DNA of 64,000 nucleotides from Streptomyces sp. CB02923 (GCF_001905005.1 NZ_LWKZ01000003.1:1-64000); one strand, 5' to 3'; shown: positions 31,419-40,479, numbered from the stretch's first letter. Translations and numbers: made by a program. The notes: generated by a model from the letters alone, not told the origin.

Positions 31419-32774
31419 TCACCCCTTCACCACCGTCGCCTCCGCCACCCCCAGTCGCCGCGCGTCCCGCTCGGGGCGCAGGAAGAGCGTGACGGCCATC
31501 CCGGCCACGATCGTCAGGCCCGCCATCGTCCCGTACGCGCCGACGTACCCGTCCGCGACGGTCTCCCCGGCGTCCACCAGCCGCCCCGTCACCGCCGGTG
31601 CCAGGATGCCCGCGAGGGCGAAGACACAGGTCAGTGCGCCGAGGACGACGCCGCGCCGGTCCGCGGGGGAGATCCGGGAGACCGAGGTCTGCGCCACCGT
31701 CAGGATGATGTCCGAGACGGCCATCGGACCGAGCAGCAGGACGGCCTTCAGCCACAGCGCGTCCGTCGTCGCGAAGGCCAGGGTCGCCGCACCGGAGAGC
31801 AGCAGCACCAGCCCGTTCTTCACACCTGAGGGGAGCGGGATGCGGGGGCGCAGACCGGCTGCCGCACGCCTGCCCGCGCGCTGTACGAGCAGGCCGTGGA
31901 CCAGCATCGCGGTGCCCTTGGCCAGGGCTGCCAGCATGATCAGCAGGCTCGCCTGGCGCAGTCCCAGCCCACCGACCTCCTGGAAGTAGTCCGCGGCCCA
32001 GGTGAGGGTGGCCGACACCGTCCAGAAGGCGGCGAACGCGCCGAGGGCCGCGGACAGCCAGGTGCCGGAGAGCAGCAGCTTCCGGTACGGGGCGGAGCCG
32101 CCGCCCCCGGGGGCGCTCCCGGTGGACCGCCGCCCCACCGGGGGCGCCAGCGGCCCTTCCTCGCCGTACCGGAACCACAGCGCGGCCCACACCAGGCCGA
32201 CGAGACCGACCACGCCGAACGCCCAGCGCCAGCCCCACGCGGCGGTGACCGCGCCGAGCACCGGCGCCGCGATGGCGACACCCGCCGCCGCGCCGACCAG
32301 GAACACGGCGGTCGGCAGCGTACGGTCGCGCTGCTCGAACCAGCCGTGCAGATGGTGTACCGCCACCGGGGTCGCCGGTCCCTCCGCCGCGCCCAGCAGC
32401 ACCCGGGTGGCGACCAGGACGCCGAACCCGGCCACGCCGAGCAGCATCGGCAGCTGAGCGGCGGACCAGAGCAGCGCCATGGCGAGCAGCAGGACCGGAG
32501 TGCGCACCGCACGGGTGAGGAAGGAGCCGCCGAGTGCCGCCAGGCTGAAGAGGGCGAAGAACGCGGCGGACGCGGCGCCGAACTGTTCACGGGTGAGGTG
32601 CAGTTCGGCCATCACCGGGTTCGCGACCAGGCCCATCACCGTCTTGTCGGCGAAGTTGATGAGCATGAACGCGACCAGCAGCCAGGTGGTGCGCCAGGCC
32701 CGCCGACGTACGGAAGCGGTCATTCCGGAAGGTGCGCCGGGCCGCGCCCCGGCCCCGGCGGCCGTACGGGTCAC
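31419..32774 (-). CDS. Major facilitator superfamily transporter
   Basis: A 451-aa twelve-helix transporter. MFS features: NFADKTVMGLVANPVMAELH in helix 1, the GVLVATRVLLGAAEGPATPV region, and a FEQRDRTLPTAVF segment like the organic-anion/ACS family (HHLHGWF, then RTLPTAVFLVGAAAG). It contains a Gly-rich cytoplasmic loop (about residues 205-225). GTG 32774 overlaps the upstream hydrolase stop (GTGA), so translation is coupled; ATG 32723 (MTASVRRRAW) is an alternative. Pairing with an alkyl-sulfatase-like enzyme suggests uptake of an organic acid or sulfate ester, which is inference. Confidence 0.85.
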   Translation of the reverse strand: MTRTAAGAGARPGAPSGMTASVRRRAWRTTWLLVAFMLINFADKTVMGLVANPVMAELHLTREQFGAASAAFFALFSLAALGGSFLTRAVRTPVLLLAMALLWSAAQLPMLLGVAGFGVLVATRVLLGAAEGPATPVAVHHLHGWFEQRDRTLPTAVFLVGAAAGVAIAAPVLGAVTAAWGWRWAFGVVGLVGLVWAALWFRYGEEGPLAPPVGRRSTGSAPGGGGSAPYRKLLLSGTWLSAALGAFAAFWTVSATLTWAADYFQEVGGLGLRQASLLIMLAALAKGTAMLVHGLLVQRAGRRAAAGLRPRIPLPSGVKNGLVLLLSGAATLAFATTDALWLKAVLLLGPMAVSDIILTVAQTSVSRISPADRRGVVLGALTCVFALAGILAPAVTGRLVDAGETVADGYVGAYGTMAGLTIVAGMAVTLFLRPERDARRLGVAEATVVKG

Positions 32775-34300
32775 CGCACGGTCCCCCCGTCCCGTCCCGC
32801 GCCGCCTGCTTCGCCTTCGCTTCCGCCTTCGCTTCCGCCTCCGCAGGAGCACGCGTCCTCGTCGACCACGCCCACGCTGATCGCGCCGGCCGCCCGCCGC
32901 CGTCCTTCCTCGGTACGTGTCAACTCGGTCGCCACATCCGTCCCTTCCGCCACGGCAGCCGACTCCGCCGCCGCCCAGCTGAAGATCCCGCGAGCCATCG
33001 TGGACGGCTCGGCGGCGGCCCGCGCCGCGTACACCTTGGCCCGTATACGGGCCACCTCGCGGTCCTCGGGGGCCGCCAGCGCCGCGGTCTCCGCCAGGTG
33101 GGCGGCCAGCCGCTGTTCATCGCCGGCCAGCAGCCGCAGCGCCCGGCGCGCCAGTACGGGGGCGCCGCCCGCGGCGTCGGCGAGTTCGGCGGCCAGCGCC
33201 CGTTCCGGGGCGGGCTTGAGGTGGGCCGGATTCTGGTCGTACCAGCCGCCCCACAGGCGCCACAGGTTACGGACGACGAACTCCGGCTCGTCGTAGGCGG
33301 GGTGCAGGTACGGCTTGTCCAGCAGCCCCGCCGGGGCCTGCACCCGGTGGATCACCTCGTCCAGCCGCAGCCCGGCGTTCATCAGCTCGCGGGTCTGCGT
33401 GCACAGCGACTCCAGCAGCCCGGCGCAGTCGTCCAGCGCGGTCGCGACGCGGCCGGCGCCCCGGGTGGGCACCCCGTGCCCCGGCAGCAGCACCTCCGCT
33501 CCCAGCGCGCTCATGGCGCGCAGTGCCCGTGCCCAGTCCTCCGGGTAGCGCTGCGCCTTCTGAGGGTTGCCCGCGTTGGGGGCGTTCCAGATGAACAGAT
33601 CACCCGTACAGAGGGTTTTGAGTTCCGGCACCCACACGTACGTGGCGTCGTCGGTCTCACCGCGCGCATGGTGGAGTTCGAAGGTCAGTTCGCCGCGTCG
33701 CAGGGTGAGACGGTCGCGGTAGGTGGTGTCCGGGTACCGGTAGTCGGTGGGCCATTCGATGCCGGGGACGCCGAACTGCCGACGGTTGATCCAGGAGTTG
33801 TACCCGGCGGTGGCGGTGTAACGGTCGAAGCGCGCGGCAACGGCTTCATGGGCGACGACCTCCGGCGTCGCGGTGCCGCGCGCCCGCGCGGCGGCGTCGA
33901 AGGGGCCGACGCCGAAGACGTGGTCGATGTGGCCGTGTGTGTGGACGACCGTGCGCACCTCGCGCCCAGAGCCGCCGAACGCGGACACGGCCGCGTACAG
34001 CCGGTCGGCGGTACGGGCTTCGCCGGAGTCCACCATGACCAGCCCCTCGGGGCCGGTGTCGAAGACCGCGACGTTCGCGAAGGCGGGGAAGAAGCCGGTG
34101 CGCTCCCCGACACGGACGAGGCCCTCACCGGCGTACGAGCCCTCGAAGTGGGCCATCAAGGTGTCCTCGCCCGTCCAGACGCGGTCCGCGTAGGCAAGAT
34201 ATCCGGGGGCCTCGGTACCGAGGGGCTCGGTACCGACGGTCTCGGTACAGGTCACGCCGGTGTCTGTGTGCGGACTGTGCTGTGTCATACCATCCGTCAT
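32771..34300 (-). CDS. Metallo-beta-lactamase-fold alkyl-sulfatase-like hydrolase
   Basis: A 509-aa MBL-fold protein. The metal site THGHIDHVFGVGPF is the HxHxDH motif; ARGETDDATYVWVPE, TGDLFIWN and LLPGHGVP follow. The region at about residues 330-430 (LRLDEVIHRVQ, YDEPEFVVRNLWRLWGGWYD) matches the alkyl-sulfatase dimerisation domain of SdsA1/BDS1, so the likely substrate is an alkyl sulfate or related ester. The C-terminus ends in an odd Cys/Gly/Ser/Glu tail (ACSCGGGSEGGSEGEAGG). ATG 34300 follows GAGGAG. It is the first gene of an operon with the MFS transporter and divergent from a PucR-type regulator. Confidence 0.85.
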   Translation of the reverse strand: MTDGMTQHSPHTDTGVTCTETVGTEPLGTEAPGYLAYADRVWTGEDTLMAHFEGSYAGEGLVRVGERTGFFPAFANVAVFDTGPEGLVMVDSGEARTADRLYAAVSAFGGSGREVRTVVHTHGHIDHVFGVGPFDAAARARGTATPEVVAHEAVAARFDRYTATAGYNSWINRRQFGVPGIEWPTDYRYPDTTYRDRLTLRRGELTFELHHARGETDDATYVWVPELKTLCTGDLFIWNAPNAGNPQKAQRYPEDWARALRAMSALGAEVLLPGHGVPTRGAGRVATALDDCAGLLESLCTQTRELMNAGLRLDEVIHRVQAPAGLLDKPYLHPAYDEPEFVVRNLWRLWGGWYDQNPAHLKPAPERALAAELADAAGGAPVLARRALRLLAGDEQRLAAHLAETAALAAPEDREVARIRAKVYAARAAAEPSTMARGIFSWAAAESAAVAEGTDVATELTRTEEGRRRAAGAISVGVVDEDACSCGGGSEGGSEGEAGGAGRDGGTVR

Positions 34301-34612
34301 GCCGAGCGGCTCCTCGTGTGCGCCGGACACCTGCGCTGACAGGTTCCCGATGATCGGTCCTCCGGGGCGGTCTGCTGCGGCGGTCTTCCGGGGCAGTCCT
34401 CCGGGCGGCCCCCTCGCCGGCCCTCCGGTCGGTCCCCCGTGAGCACGATTCTGGTATCCCGCCGGGCCTGGCGGCACCCGCCGGTGTCACACCCGTACCC
34501 GCTGCGTACTGTGACGCGTCACAGTCACCCGCACCGCACTCATCGCACCCACCGCACGCGTCCATCGCACCGCCCCCATCGCACCGCCCCGTCCCGCAGC
34601 GAAGGAGCCACC
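34301..34612. promoter_or_regulatory. Divergent control region, hydrolase/MFS operon and PucR-type gene
   Basis: 312 bp between divergent starts. The standout is an 18-bp perfect palindrome at 34508-34525. A Pro/His-codon-like CACC/CATCGCACC repeat (about 34534-34590) lies between the palindrome and the regulator start. No clear -10/-35 pair. Confidence 0.6.
34508..34525. promoter_or_regulatory. 18-bp perfect palindrome, Crp-like or autoregulatory operator
   Basis: ACTGTGACGCGTCACAGT is its own reverse complement. Its core GTG-N6-CAC matches the half-site layout recalled for the Streptomyces Crp binding motif. It lies 87 bp upstream of the PucR-type start and 207 bp upstream of the hydrolase start, so it could serve either gene. 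Confidence 0.65.
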
Positions 34613-35977
34613 GTGCCCCTGTCCGACGCCGCCCGTGCCCTCGCCCTGCGCTGCGAGCCCCGGGTCAACGAACTGGCCCGGCGGATGTCGCGGGGCGACT
34701 TCGAGGACCTCCCCGGGTACGCCGAGCTGCCCGCCGACCTGAAGGACATGGAGGTCGCCGCCACGGCCCGGCACGGCCTGCGTCTGTTCCTGCGGCGGGT
34801 CCGCGACCCCGAGGGGCGGCATGGTGACTACGGCGTCTTCCGTGAGCGTGCCGCGCAGCGCGCCGAGGAGGGCATGTCGCTGCAGCTGCTGCTGCGGACC
34901 CATGCAATGGGGGAGTACGCGCTGTGGCAGGCGCTGCGCCAGGAGGCCGGCCCCGGCGAGGCGGAGGCGCTCATCGAACTCGGCGACTTCCTCTTCCGGG
35001 CCCAGGGCGGCATCCTCGGCGCGGTCGCCGAGACCTACCTGGACGAGCGGGCGGCCCTGGACGCCGAACGCCGTGAGCACCGCCGTACCCTGGCGCGCTG
35101 CCTCCTCGACGGCGTGCCGCACCGGGACCCGGCCGCTCTGGAGGAGCTGGGGCTGCACGGCCCGGCCACGGTGATCGCCGTACGCCTCGGCCCGGCGCCG
35201 CCCGAGGGCGCAGGCCCCGTGTCTCCTGAGGGCGGAGCCGCCGTACCTCCCGGGGACGCAGGCCCCCTACCCCCTGAGGACGCAGGCCCCCTGCCCCCTG
35301 AGGGCGGAGGCGCTCTGTCCCCCGAGGGCGCCGTGCCCGCTCCCCGCGAGGCGGCATCCTCCCCCGTAGCCGTACGCAGGAGGCTGCGGCGCCTGCAGAC
35401 CGCACTGGACCGGGAGTTCGGTACCGAGGTGCTCTCCTTGATGGATGCCGACGGCGGGCACGCCCTTGTACCAGGTGGAGCCGGTGTCCGTGACGGTCTG
35501 GGGGAGCGGCTGCGCGAGGCGTGCGGCGAGGAGGTGCGGTGCGCCGCCGCGCGCGCCGAGCGCCCCGCGGGCGTTCCGTACGCCGCCCGCACCGCCTCCG
35601 AAGTCGTCCGTATAGCCCACGCCTGCGGCCGGCCCGCCGGACTTCACCGTCTCGACGACGTGCTGCTTGAGTACCACCTCTCGCGCCGCGACGAGAGCAG
35701 CGGCCCCATCGCCGCGCTGCTCTCCCCGCTCGACGGCCGGCCCGAGCTGACCGGGACCCTCCGCACGCATCTGGAGAAGCGGCAGGGCCGCCGGGCGACC
35801 GCCCGCGCCCTCGGACTGCACCCGAACACGGTCGACAACCGGCTCGCCCGTATCACCGAACTGACCGGCATCGACCTGACATCGCCGCGCGGGACCGCAC
35901 TCGCTCTGACGGCTCTGCTGCTGCGCCAGGAGGACGGGAACGGGACCGGCCCGCCGCCGCCCGCTACCGGGCGGTGA
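34613..35977 (+). CDS. PucR/CdaR-type transcriptional regulator
   Basis: A 454-aa regulator. The N-terminal all-helical region (about residues 1-165) resembles RsbT-coregulator/PucR N-domains. A GGDEF-like middle is interrupted at about 200-245 by a Pro/Glu/Gly repeat tract (units like GPLPPEDA and GALSPEGA). The C-terminal PucR HTH is clear: HLEKRQGRRATARALGLHPN then TVDNRLARITELTGIDL. GTG 34613 follows AAGGAG at good spacing; the longer frame upstream is a His/Arg-rich artefact. It is divergent from the hydrolase/MFS operon, its probable target, and its 3' end overlaps the next convergent gene by 14 nt. Confidence 0.82.
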   Translation: MPLSDAARALALRCEPRVNELARRMSRGDFEDLPGYAELPADLKDMEVAATARHGLRLFLRRVRDPEGRHGDYGVFRERAAQRAEEGMSLQLLLRTHAMGEYALWQALRQEAGPGEAEALIELGDFLFRAQGGILGAVAETYLDERAALDAERREHRRTLARCLLDGVPHRDPAALEELGLHGPATVIAVRLGPAPPEGAGPVSPEGGAAVPPGDAGPLPPEDAGPLPPEGGGALSPEGAVPAPREAASSPVAVRRRLRRLQTALDREFGTEVLSLMDADGGHALVPGGAGVRDGLGERLREACGEEVRCAAARAERPAGVPYAARTASEVVRIAHACGRPAGLHRLDDVLLEYHLSRRDESSGPIAALLSPLDGRPELTGTLRTHLEKRQGRRATARALGLHPNTVDNRLARITELTGIDLTSPRGTALALTALLLRQEDGNGTGPPPPATGR

Positions 35978-36890
35978 CACGCCCGTACGCGCGCAGTGTC
36001 AGCAGCGCCTTGACCGTCACCACAGGCCGGCCCTCCAGAGCCGTTCCGGGAGCCCACACACGCCAGTTCACGGGCCAGCCGCCGTCCTCTCGCTGAAGGG
36101 CGGCGAGATGGTCCAGCGCCCGGTCCGTCTCCTCGTCCGTGAACCAGCGGCGGGCAAGCGAGCCCGGCGTGGCGGCGTAGTCGTACGCGAAGTGGTGCTC
36201 ACCGGGCGCGTAACCGTCGGGTACGGGGGCGACGGCCGCCCGGCCCGGGTCCAGGAGGACCAGCTGCTGCTCACGCACCATCGTGCCCAGGCGCTGCGCG
36301 GCGGCCTCGGCGCGCGACCGGTCCGGCGCGCCCTCCAGGAAGGCGAGCGCCGCCTGGACCTCGTACGGATGGGTCTTCTCCAGGGACTCCACCGCCTGCC
36401 AGCAATAGTCCGTGGCCCGGAACAGCCAGGCGTGCCACACCTCGTTGCGGTGCAGGAGGCCCACCACGGGCCCGGTGGCCAGGAGGTCGCTCGGCGGGTC
36501 GTCGGGCACCGGCATCCACGGCGCGGCCGGATATCCGCGCAAGGAGGGATGCAGGGCGGGCAGCGCCCCCTCCAGGGTGGACACCCCGGTCAGATAGCGG
36601 CAGATCCGCTCGGCCCGCTGTCCGCCGCAGCGCCCGATGAGGTCGAGGACGTGCAGGGCGTGTGCGGTGTGCAGCGGCTGGCTTACCGGTCCGCGCAGGT
36701 CGGGTTCCAGGGCGTACCCGTAACCGCCGTCAGGATTCGCGTACGCGGCGAGCGCGGCATCGACACCGTCCGCGCTCCCGCCCAGGAAGTGATACGCGAA
36801 ACGGCGCTGTTCGAGCACCCGGGCAGTGAGCCAGATGAAGCGCTCGGCACGCGCCAGTGAGGTCGGCTGTGGTGCTCCGTTTTCCGCCAT
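35964..36890 (-). CDS. Prenyltransferase/squalene-cyclase-repeat-like protein
   Basis: A 308-aa soluble protein with alpha/alpha-barrel repeats: an early YANPDGGYGYALEPD and a late LQREDGGWPVNW are the QW-like DGG(W/Y) motifs of prenyltransferase/squalene oxidase repeat proteins. No DxDD or DXDTT catalytic motif is visible, so cyclase activity is unlikely. Family members in Streptomyces are mostly uncharacterised. ATG 36890 (MAENGAPQPTSLARAERFIW) fits family starts. It converges on and overlaps the regulator gene by 14 nt, so no terminator separates them. Confidence 0.75.
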   Translation of the reverse strand: MAENGAPQPTSLARAERFIWLTARVLEQRRFAYHFLGGSADGVDAALAAYANPDGGYGYALEPDLRGPVSQPLHTAHALHVLDLIGRCGGQRAERICRYLTGVSTLEGALPALHPSLRGYPAAPWMPVPDDPPSDLLATGPVVGLLHRNEVWHAWLFRATDYCWQAVESLEKTHPYEVQAALAFLEGAPDRSRAEAAAQRLGTMVREQQLVLLDPGRAAVAPVPDGYAPGEHHFAYDYAATPGSLARRWFTDEETDRALDHLAALQREDGGWPVNWRVWAPGTALEGRPVVTVKALLTLRAYGRVTAR

Positions 36891-37255
36891 GGACCGACGG
36901 TAGGGCCGCGGACGCCGCCCGGCACCGGCGTGGACGCGGCTGCACTCTCAGGGGCGGGGTACCGGACGTATGCGGTTGACGGACGCCCGGCGGCGGACGG
37001 CCCGCCGTCGGCCGGCCCCGGCTGCCGCAAACCCGGAAAGCTCCCGCCCGGCCGCGGGCGCTGTCTGTCCGGGCCGGTGGGGCGGCCGCCCGTCTCACCC
37101 GACGGCTCCGGTACGCCGACCCGGGCTTTACTCTGCGTACATGCACGCGCTCCGCGCCACCATGGGGAGGCCGGGCCACCATGGGGAGGCCGTCCGGCCG
37201 CGGGGAGTGCGCAGCGTGGGAAACGTGCAGGCAAAGCGAGTGCGGAGTGGGTTTT
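36891..37255. other. Intergenic region upstream of DUF3046 gene with small duplications
   Basis: 365 bp with no supported gene. TATGCGGTTGACGG occurs at 36969-36982 and again at 37255-37268, where it is the start of the DUF3046 gene; the upstream copy would begin the same four residues (MRLT). A 20-bp unit containing CCACCATGGGGAGGCCG is tandemly duplicated at about 37158-37195. Confidence 0.6.
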
Positions 37256-37450
37256 ATGCGGTTGACGGTCTTCTGGGAGCGGATGGCGGACCACTTCGGT
37301 GAGTCCTACGCCGACTCGTTCGCGCGCGATCATGTGATGGCCGGGCTCGGCGGGCGGACCGTCCACCAGGCGCTGGCGGACGGGTGGGAGGCCAAGGACG
37401 TGTGGCGGGTGGTCTGCGGGACGATGGACGTGCCGTACGACAAGCGCTGA
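37256..37450 (+). CDS. DUF3046 family protein
   Basis: A 64-aa protein beginning MRLTVFWERMADHFG and containing ADSFARDHVMAGLGGRTVHQ and ALADGWEAKDVWRVVCGTMD (family order). It matches DUF3046, a short actinobacterial family regularly found just upstream of recA-recX. Function unknown. ATG 37256 is fixed by the family N-terminus although its ribosome site is weak. Confidence 0.88.
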   Translation: MRLTVFWERMADHFGESYADSFARDHVMAGLGGRTVHQALADGWEAKDVWRVVCGTMDVPYDKR

Positions 37451-37708
37451 CGGAGGGCGGACCGGGGCGGATCCGAACGAGCCGGAACGAGCCGGAGCGG
37501 ACCGGAACGAACCCGAGCGGCCCGGGGCGGACCGGGAGGGTCTGGATGGCCCGGAGGGGGCTCGGAGGGCCTGGCGGAGGTTCGGGGGGCGGTTCGGGGG
37601 CGGTGCAGGGGGCGAAAAAGAGCCGCACGGAGGTATCCGGCGGCGGCGGGCGGCTGTGGTGAGCGGGGCAGGGCGGGCGTTGTCGGACCTGTGCGCGACA
37701 CTGGGCCC
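37451..37708. other. Repeat-rich intergenic region
   Basis: 258 bp of G-rich sequence with imperfect roughly 10-bp repeats of a CGGAACGAGC/CGGACCGG type (about 37450-37560). No supported gene or hairpin. Confidence 0.45.
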
Positions 37709-39067
37709 GTGCCAGCGACCGAGAATCCCCCCACCAGCCACGACGACCCACGACCCGGGGGCCCCGCCCAGCGGATGCCGAGGTGGCTGCCCCGCGCCAT
37801 GGTGCTGGCGCTCGCCCTCGTGGCCTGTTTCCAGCTCGCCAGCTGGGCGTTCCACCAGCTGATCTCGCTGTTGCTGAACGTGCTGATCGCCTTCTTCCTC
37901 GCCCTGGCCGTCGAGCCGGCCGTGGACTGGATGGCGGCCCGCGGAATGCGGCGCGGAGCCGCCACCGCTCTGGTCTTCCTCGGCATCCTCGTCGGGACCG
38001 TGGGCTTCTTCGCACTGCTCGGTTCGATGCTCGCGGGCCAGATCGCGAATATGGTCCAGGAGTTCCCGCAGTACCTGGACTCGGTGATCAGCTGGATCAA
38101 CACCACCTTCCACACCCACCTCTCGCGGGTCGAGGTGCAGAACAATCTGCTGAAGTCCGACTGGCTCCAGAAGTACGTCCAGGACAGCGCCAACAACGTG
38201 CTCGCCGTCTCCGCGACCGTCCTGGGCAGCCTGTTCAACCTCCTGACGGTGGCGCTGTTCTCCTTCTACTTCGCCGCCGACGGCCCCCGGCTGCGCCGCG
38301 CCCTGTGCTCGGTCCTGCCGCCGTCCCGGCAGACCGAGGTGCTGCGCGCCTGGGAGATCGCGGTCGCCAAGACCGGCGGGTATCTCTACTCCCGCGGCCT
38401 GATGGCGCTGATCTCCGGTGTCGCGCACTACGTCCTGCTGGAGGTCCTGGGGGTGCCGTACGCCCCGGCGCTCGGTATGTGGGTGGGGCTCGTCTCCCAG
38501 TTCATCCCGACCATCGGTACGTACCTCGCCGGTGCGCTGCCGATCCTGATCGCCTTCACCGTCGACCCCTGGTTCGCGCTGTGGGTCTTCGGGTTCGTCG
38601 TGATCTACCAGCAGTTCGAGAACTACCTGCTCCAGCCGCGCATCACGGCCAAGACCGTGGACATCCACCCGGCCGTCGCCTTCGGCTCGGTGATCGCCGG
38701 TACGGCGCTGATGGGCGCGGTCGGCGCGCTGATCGCCATCCCGGCGACCGCGACGCTGCAGGCGTTCCTGGGGGCGTACGTGAAGCGGTACGAGGTCACG
38801 GACGACGTACGGGTACGGGGCGGCGGACGGCGCCGGAGCGCGTCCTCGGCCCTGCGGCGGCTGCGCCGGTCCCTGCACGACGAGCCCCCGGCCGCGCCGC
38901 TGGAGGGCCGGGGGACCGGCGGCGCTCGGGACGGTGACGGGCGCGGTGCCGACGACCGTGGAACCGACGGGCGCGGTGCCGACGGGCGCGGTGCCGACGG
39001 GCCGGGGCCGGACGGCCATGACCGGCAGGACGGGGACGAGCCGGGCGCCGGGGGCAAGGGCGACTGA
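37709..39067 (+). CDS. AI-2E family (YdgG/TqsA-like) membrane protein
   Basis: A 452-aa membrane protein of the AI-2 exporter-like superfamily. Motifs: LLNVLIAFFLALAVEPAVDW near the N-terminus, SGVAHYVLLEVLGVPYAPAL and PTIGTYLAGALPILIAF, then VIYQQFENYLLQPRI and GSVIAGTALMGAVGALIAIP. Seven or eight helices lie at about residues 30-350. The cytoplasmic C-terminus (about 370-452) is an Asp/Gly/Arg low-complexity tail with RGADGRGADG repeats, longer than usual. Real transport substrates of actinobacterial members are unknown. GTG 37709 (VPATENPPTS) is chosen; GTG 37691 is also possible. It lies between DUF3046 and recA, as in other Streptomyces. Confidence 0.85.
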   Translation: MPATENPPTSHDDPRPGGPAQRMPRWLPRAMVLALALVACFQLASWAFHQLISLLLNVLIAFFLALAVEPAVDWMAARGMRRGAATALVFLGILVGTVGFFALLGSMLAGQIANMVQEFPQYLDSVISWINTTFHTHLSRVEVQNNLLKSDWLQKYVQDSANNVLAVSATVLGSLFNLLTVALFSFYFAADGPRLRRALCSVLPPSRQTEVLRAWEIAVAKTGGYLYSRGLMALISGVAHYVLLEVLGVPYAPALGMWVGLVSQFIPTIGTYLAGALPILIAFTVDPWFALWVFGFVVIYQQFENYLLQPRITAKTVDIHPAVAFGSVIAGTALMGAVGALIAIPATATLQAFLGAYVKRYEVTDDVRVRGGGRRRSASSALRRLRRSLHDEPPAAPLEGRGTGGARDGDGRGADDRGTDGRGADGRGADGPGPDGHDRQDGDEPGAGGKGD

Positions 39068-39177
39068 GCGGACGGGGCGGAGCGCGGCGACCATGATCAG
39101 CGGCGCGACGACTGCGGCCGGCCACGCGGCGACCGCGGTCGGCGGTGCGGCAGTGCGATGGGCCGGGCGTGGTGCGC

Positions 39178-39207
39178 TTGACATCAAAATCGAACATCTA
39201 TTCTTAT
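39178..39207 (+). promoter_or_regulatory. recA promoter
   Basis: TTGACA at 39178-39183 with TCTTAT at 39202-39207 (18-bp spacer), a near-consensus housekeeping promoter. It lies 139 bp upstream of the recA ATG and overlaps the SOS box. Confidence 0.78.
39190..39205. promoter_or_regulatory. SOS (LexA) box of recA
   Basis: TCGAACATCTATTCTT. The left half TCGAAC is perfect for the TCGAAC-N4-GTTCGA actinobacterial LexA site and the right half (ATTCTT) is degenerate, as recalled for recA boxes of other Streptomyces (GAACATCCATTC). It sits between -35 and -10, where LexA would block polymerase. Confidence 0.82.
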
Positions 39208-39345
39208 GAGACGTCCGACCCGTGTTTCCACCCGGAGTTCCCGGGAGTTATCCACAGGCCGGAGCCGGGTCCGGGCGCATTGTCAGTGGCAGGCGTTAGC
39301 GTCATGGACGTGAAGCGATCGACTCAAGCAAACCGGGTGGAAGCC

Positions 39346-40473
39346 ATGGCAGGGACTGACCGCGAGAAGGCGCTGGACGCCGCGCTCGCACAGATTGAAC
39401 GGCAATTCGGCAAGGGCGCCGTGATGCGGATGGGCGAGCGCCCGAATGAGCCCATCGAGGTCATCCCCACCGGGTCGACCGCACTCGATGTCGCGCTCGG
39501 CGTCGGCGGCATCCCGCGCGGCCGTGTGGTGGAGGTCTACGGCCCGGAGTCCTCCGGCAAGACGACCCTGACCCTGCACGCGGTGGCGAACGCGCAGAAG
39601 GCCGGCGGTTCCGTCGCCTTCATCGACGCGGAGCACGCGCTCGACCCCGAGTACGCCAAGAAGCTGGGCGTGGACACGGACGCGCTGATCCTGTCCCAGC
39701 CGGACAACGGCGAGCAGGCCCTGGAGATCACGGACATGCTGATCCGCTCCGGCGCGCTCGACCTCATCGTGATCGACTCGGTCGCCGCGCTGGTGCCCCG
39801 GGCCGAGATCGAGGGTGAGATGGGCGACTCCCACGTGGGTCTCCAGGCCCGGCTGATGAGCCAGGCGCTGCGGAAGATCACCAGCGCGCTCAACCAGTCC
39901 AAGACCACCGCGATCTTCATCAACCAGCTCCGCGAGAAGATCGGCGTGATGTTCGGCTCGCCGGAGACCACGACCGGTGGCCGCGCCCTGAAGTTCTATG
40001 CCTCGGTGCGCATCGACATCCGCCGTATCGAGACCCTCAAGGACGGCACCGACGCGGTCGGCAACCGCACCCGCTGCAAGGTGGTCAAGAACAAGGTCGC
40101 CCCGCCCTTCAAGCAGGCCGAGTTCGACATCCTGTACGGCCAGGGCATCAGCCGTGAGGGCGGCCTGATCGACATGGGTGTGGAGCACGGCTTCATCCGC
40201 AAGTCCGGCGCCTGGTACACCTACGAGGGCGACCAGCTCGGCCAGGGCAAGGAGAACGCCCGCAACTTCCTCAAGGACAACCCCGACCTCGCCAACGAGG
40301 TGGAGAAGAAGATCAAGGAGAAGCTGGGCATCGGTGTGAAGCCGGAGGCCCTGGCGGAGCCCGGCGCGGACGCGGCGGGTGCGGCGGCCGACGCGGAGGC
40401 CCCGGCCAAGTCCGTACCGGCACCGGCCGTCAAGGGCGCCAAGGGTTCCAAGGCCGCCGCGGCCAAGAGCTAG
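39346..40473 (+). CDS. recA: RecA recombinase
   Basis: A 375-aa strand-exchange protein and LexA co-protease. Motifs: [15 protein letters not shown], Walker [55 protein letters not shown] (L2 loop) and the C-terminal DNA-binding domain. The tail is the Ala/Lys/Pro-rich extension of Streptomyces RecA (about residues 335-375, ending AAAAKS). ATG 39346 ([14 protein letters not shown]) is the conserved start. recX follows after a 6-nt gap. Confidence 0.98.
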   Translation: MAGTDREKALDAALAQIERQFGKGAVMRMGERPNEPIEVIPTGSTALDVALGVGGIPRGRVVEVYGPESSGKTTLTLHAVANAQKAGGSVAFIDAEHALDPEYAKKLGVDTDALILSQPDNGEQALEITDMLIRSGALDLIVIDSVAALVPRAEIEGEMGDSHVGLQARLMSQALRKITSALNQSKTTAIFINQLREKIGVMFGSPETTTGGRALKFYASVRIDIRRIETLKDGTDAVGNRTRCKVVKNKVAPPFKQAEFDILYGQGISREGGLIDMGVEHGFIRKSGAWYTYEGDQLGQGKENARNFLKDNPDLANEVEKKIKEKLGIGVKPEALAEPGADAAGAAADAEAPAKSVPAPAVKGAKGSKAAAAKS

Positions 40474-40479
40474 TCCATC

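Noticed and set aside
34439..34612. N-terminal extension of the PucR-type regulator
   Set aside because: His/Arg/Thr-rich translation of a CATCGCACC-type repeat and of the palindrome; GTG 34613 has a good ribosome site.
36683..39187. 834-codon minus-strand frame across DUF3046 and the AI-2E gene
   Set aside because: It runs across three confirmed genes and intergenic repeats and has no domain features.
39145..39345. In-frame extension of RecA upstream of 39346
   Set aside because: It would translate the SOS box and promoter; RecA start [10 protein letters not shown] is conserved.
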